Below are positions 11,420 to 13,221 of a DNA stretch of 13,221 bases, piece after piece. The position numbers and the translations under genes are program-made. Each line of letters opens with the position of its first letter. Position 1 is the first letter of the stretch. The stretch is taken from assembly GCA_003133205.1 (NCBI GenBank), contig PKWK01000185.1, forward strand, positions 1-13,221, written 5' to 3'. Below the pieces are notes generated by a model. The model did not search any database. It was given only the letters and a program-made list of their open reading frames with translations, and was not told the DNA's origin. The stretch is from Granulicella sp. GTDB lineage: Bacteria > Acidobacteriota > Terriglobia > Terriglobales > Acidobacteriaceae.

Positions 11420-12823
11420 TCAATCCGTTTGCGTTACCGGCAAAGTCACTGTGACCTCGGTGCCCGTTCCCACTACGCTTTGAATTCGGATTGTCCCACT
11501 TGAGCGTTCAACGATCGCCTTGCAGATCGAGAGCCCGAGCCCTGCGCCCCCACTGTTGCGGCTGCGCGAGCGATCGGCGCGGTAGAAGCGTTCGAAGACA
11601 TGAGGAAGGTCGGCTTCGGGAATACCCTCGCCCTGGTCTGTGACTCGCAATTCTGTCACTCCATCGTGCGAGTCCACGGCCGCGGAAACGCGCTGGGCCG
11701 GCAAACTGTGCTGCAAGGCGTTCATGATGAGATTCGAGCAAAGGGTCTCCGCATCCTCGGCTTGCATGGCGACTTTGCGCGCCTCTGAACCTTTGACCTC
11801 GAGCACTACTTGTTTCAGATCGGCGAGCGGCCGGAGCCGTTCCGCTACACTCCGCACAGCCGATTGCAGGTCGCTCGACTCGCCCGATTCCGCAGGCGCT
11901 TCTTCAAGCCTCGCCAGCGCGAGCATGCGGCTGGCCAACTCCTCCATGCGCTCCGTATCGACCAGCAGGCCTTCCAATCCCGCTTCATACTGCTCCGTCG
12001 TTCTCGGACTCATGGACAACAGTTGCAGACTTGACTTCACTACCGCAATCGATGTCTTCAACTCGTGCGCAGCGTCTCCCGTGAGCTGTCGTTGGCGCTC
12101 AAAGGACTGGCGCAGTCCCTTGAGAAGCTCTTCAATGGAGAGGGCGATCGGCGCAAGTTCCGATGTGCGAAGCACCGCGTTAGGCGGTACGAAGTCCCAC
12201 GAGCGCGCCGACACTCGTCCAGCGATTGCAGCAAGCTCTTGCAGCGGCGAGAGGCGGCGGCGCAGGAACCAGACCAGTGCCAATCCGGTGCCTGCCAGCA
12301 GCAGCACGCTTGCCACGACGTAAAACCTCACGGCCTCCATCGCTTCATTCCAAAGGTTCCGCGTGGGCGACGCATAGAAGACGGTCACTGGCCGGCGCAA
12401 ACCACCATTCTCTTCGCGATCGATCACTCGCACGCCGTCGAGACGGATCGCGCGGTAGCGCTCGTGATTGACCTTGAAGTTGAAATAGCCTGCTTTGTGC
12501 GAAGAACCCAGACCTGCAAGTGAGTCGGCAGATAAGGCCGGCGATTGGCCGAGAACGCGCCCAGATGGACTCACCACTTCGTAGACATCCTGCTTGGGCA
12601 GGACCAACTCCGACGGATCGACGGTGACGTTATCTTCGGGGTCTTCCGCGTCCCGTACTGCTCCCAGCAACGAGTCCGCGCGTCCACGCAGCATCACGTC
12701 GAAGGCGCGTCTGCGGCCATGCATTTCGTGAGCGATCGCAAGGAAGGAAAACAGCGCCGCGCAAAGCAACTCAGCCAGCAGGACGCCACCGATAAGCTGG
12801 CGGGTGAGCGAACTCTTCCTCAT
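11420..12823 (-). CDS. Membrane sensor histidine kinase (EnvZ/QseC-like)
   Basis: This 467-residue kinase autophosphorylates and passes phosphate to the response regulator encoded just upstream. Membrane helices lie at about 10-32 and 166-186, enclosing a periplasmic sensor region of about 130 residues that resembles no domain I can name. A HAMP-like linker (RRRLSPLQELA, 188-198) leads to the H-box DAAHELKTSIAVVKSSLQ (250-267) with His253. The residue after the Thr is Ser rather than the usual Pro. The ATPase domain has an N-box LCSNLIMNALQHS (361-373), G1 DQGEGIP (396-402), F-box ERFYR (411-415) and G2 GGAGLGLSI (425-433). The ATG at 12823 overlaps the regulator's TGA (ATGA), which indicates translational coupling. 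The stimulus is unknown. Confidence 0.93.
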   Translation of the reverse strand: MRKSSLTRQLIGGVLLAELLCAALFSFLAIAHEMHGRRRAFDVMLRGRADSLLGAVRDAEDPEDNVTVDPSELVLPKQDVYEVVSPSGRVLGQSPALSADSLAGLGSSHKAGYFNFKVNHERYRAIRLDGVRVIDREENGGLRRPVTVFYASPTRNLWNEAMEAVRFYVVASVLLLAGTGLALVWFLRRRLSPLQELAAIAGRVSARSWDFVPPNAVLRTSELAPIALSIEELLKGLRQSFERQRQLTGDAAHELKTSIAVVKSSLQLLSMSPRTTEQYEAGLEGLLVDTERMEELASRMLALARLEEAPAESGESSDLQSAVRSVAERLRPLADLKQVVLEVKGSEARKVAMQAEDAETLCSNLIMNALQHSLPAQRVSAAVDSHDGVTELRVTDQGEGIPEADLPHVFERFYRADRSRSRNSGGAGLGLSICKAIVERSSGTIRIQSVVGTGTEVTVTLPVTQTD

Positions 12824-13221
12824 AGCTGTTTCTCCGGGGCTTCAAGACGATATCCGCGTCCGCGCAGGGTCGCGATGGAGGTCTCTTCGCCCACTGCTCG
12901 CAGCTTCTTGCGAAGATTGGAGATGTGCGCCTCGATCACGTTGGAGTGGTGCTGCCAGTTGTAGTCGTAGAGGTGCTCGAGGAGTTCGCGGGCGGAGACG
13001 ATCGCGCGAGGGCGGAAGATCAGGTATTCGAACAGGCGATATTCGGTAGGGGAGAGGTCGATCAGTTGGCCCTCGCATCGCACCGTCTGCTCGACGGTAT
13101 TCACGCTGATCCGCCCCACCGTCAACACCGGTTGCGAAGCGCCCTTGCCGCGGCGGATCAGCGCCTTCGCGCGCGCCAGTAATTCGCCAAGGTCAAACGG
13201 CTTGGTCAGGTAATCGTCGGC
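12820..13221 (-). CDS. OmpR/PhoB-type response regulator, C-terminal part (runs off the window)
   Basis: The gene's 5' part lies beyond 13221. The visible 133 residues begin near the end of the receiver domain, ADDYLTKPFDLGELLARAKAL, which includes the conserved Lys-Pro of strand 5. A linker RRGKGASQP follows, then a winged-helix DNA-binding domain: LSPTEYRLFEYLIFRP, SARELLEHLYDYN, then NVIEAHISNLRKKLRA as the recognition helix region, and TLRGRGYRLE as the wing. The sequence is of the QseB/PmrA/TctD type. It overlaps the sensor kinase start by 4 bases, so the two form one operon and a cognate pair. The phosphorylated Asp is outside the window. Confidence 0.93.
   Translation of the reverse strand, partial: ADDYLTKPFDLGELLARAKALIRRGKGASQPVLTVGRISVNTVEQTVRCEGQLIDLSPTEYRLFEYLIFRPRAIVSARELLEHLYDYNWQHHSNVIEAHISNLRKKLRAVGEETSIATLRGRGYRLEAPEKQL

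Overview
The window looks like chromosomal DNA of a soil-type acidobacterium (Acidobacteriota, Acidobacteriaceae-like). This is inferred from gene content and moderately high GC: a futalosine-pathway menaquinone gene (mqnD), a FecR protein with a glycine-rich tail, a paired secreted rhodanese and TlpA-type thioredoxin, and a P3A-type H+-ATPase. No gene here is a taxonomic marker strong enough to name a genus.

Layout. (1) 60-578: a hotdog thioesterase on the + strand, convergent with a minus-strand run. (2) 2896-597, minus strand: a degenerate receiver protein, the C-terminal half of a universal stress protein, a DUF202/YidH membrane protein, a secreted rhodanese and a secreted thioredoxin. 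The last two look like an extracytoplasmic sulfur/redox pair. (3) 2897-3860: two small genes of unknown function, divergent from each other, each with one hydrophobic segment and a good ribosome binding site, plus two strong hairpins. (4) 6240-3916: the H+-ATPase. 7446-6421: the FecR/Gly-rich protein. Both are minus strand. (5) 7447-9066: an accessory-looking island with few genes. It holds the remnant of a TolC-type outer-membrane efflux gene, a very small membrane-peptide frame, a cluster of hairpins (one a good minus-strand terminator), a 60-bp tract with 5-bp periodicity, and an XRE regulator. The regulator's promoter carries three GTGCCA copies exactly 11 bp apart. The island abuts the 3' end of a tRNA-Lys(CUU) gene at 9067-9142. 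(6) 9286-10839, minus: mqnD and bioY, both concerned with cofactors. (7) 11048-11404, +: a small FtsB/DivIC-type division protein. (8) 12823-11420 plus the window edge: an OmpR-type response regulator (5' part beyond the window) overlapping by 4 bp a sensor kinase.

Most of the window is ordinary housekeeping and envelope biology. The most unusual part is 7600-8965 beside the tRNA, which reads as an eroded mobile or phage-derived segment with its own regulator. I did not find a complete, clearly new multi-gene system.
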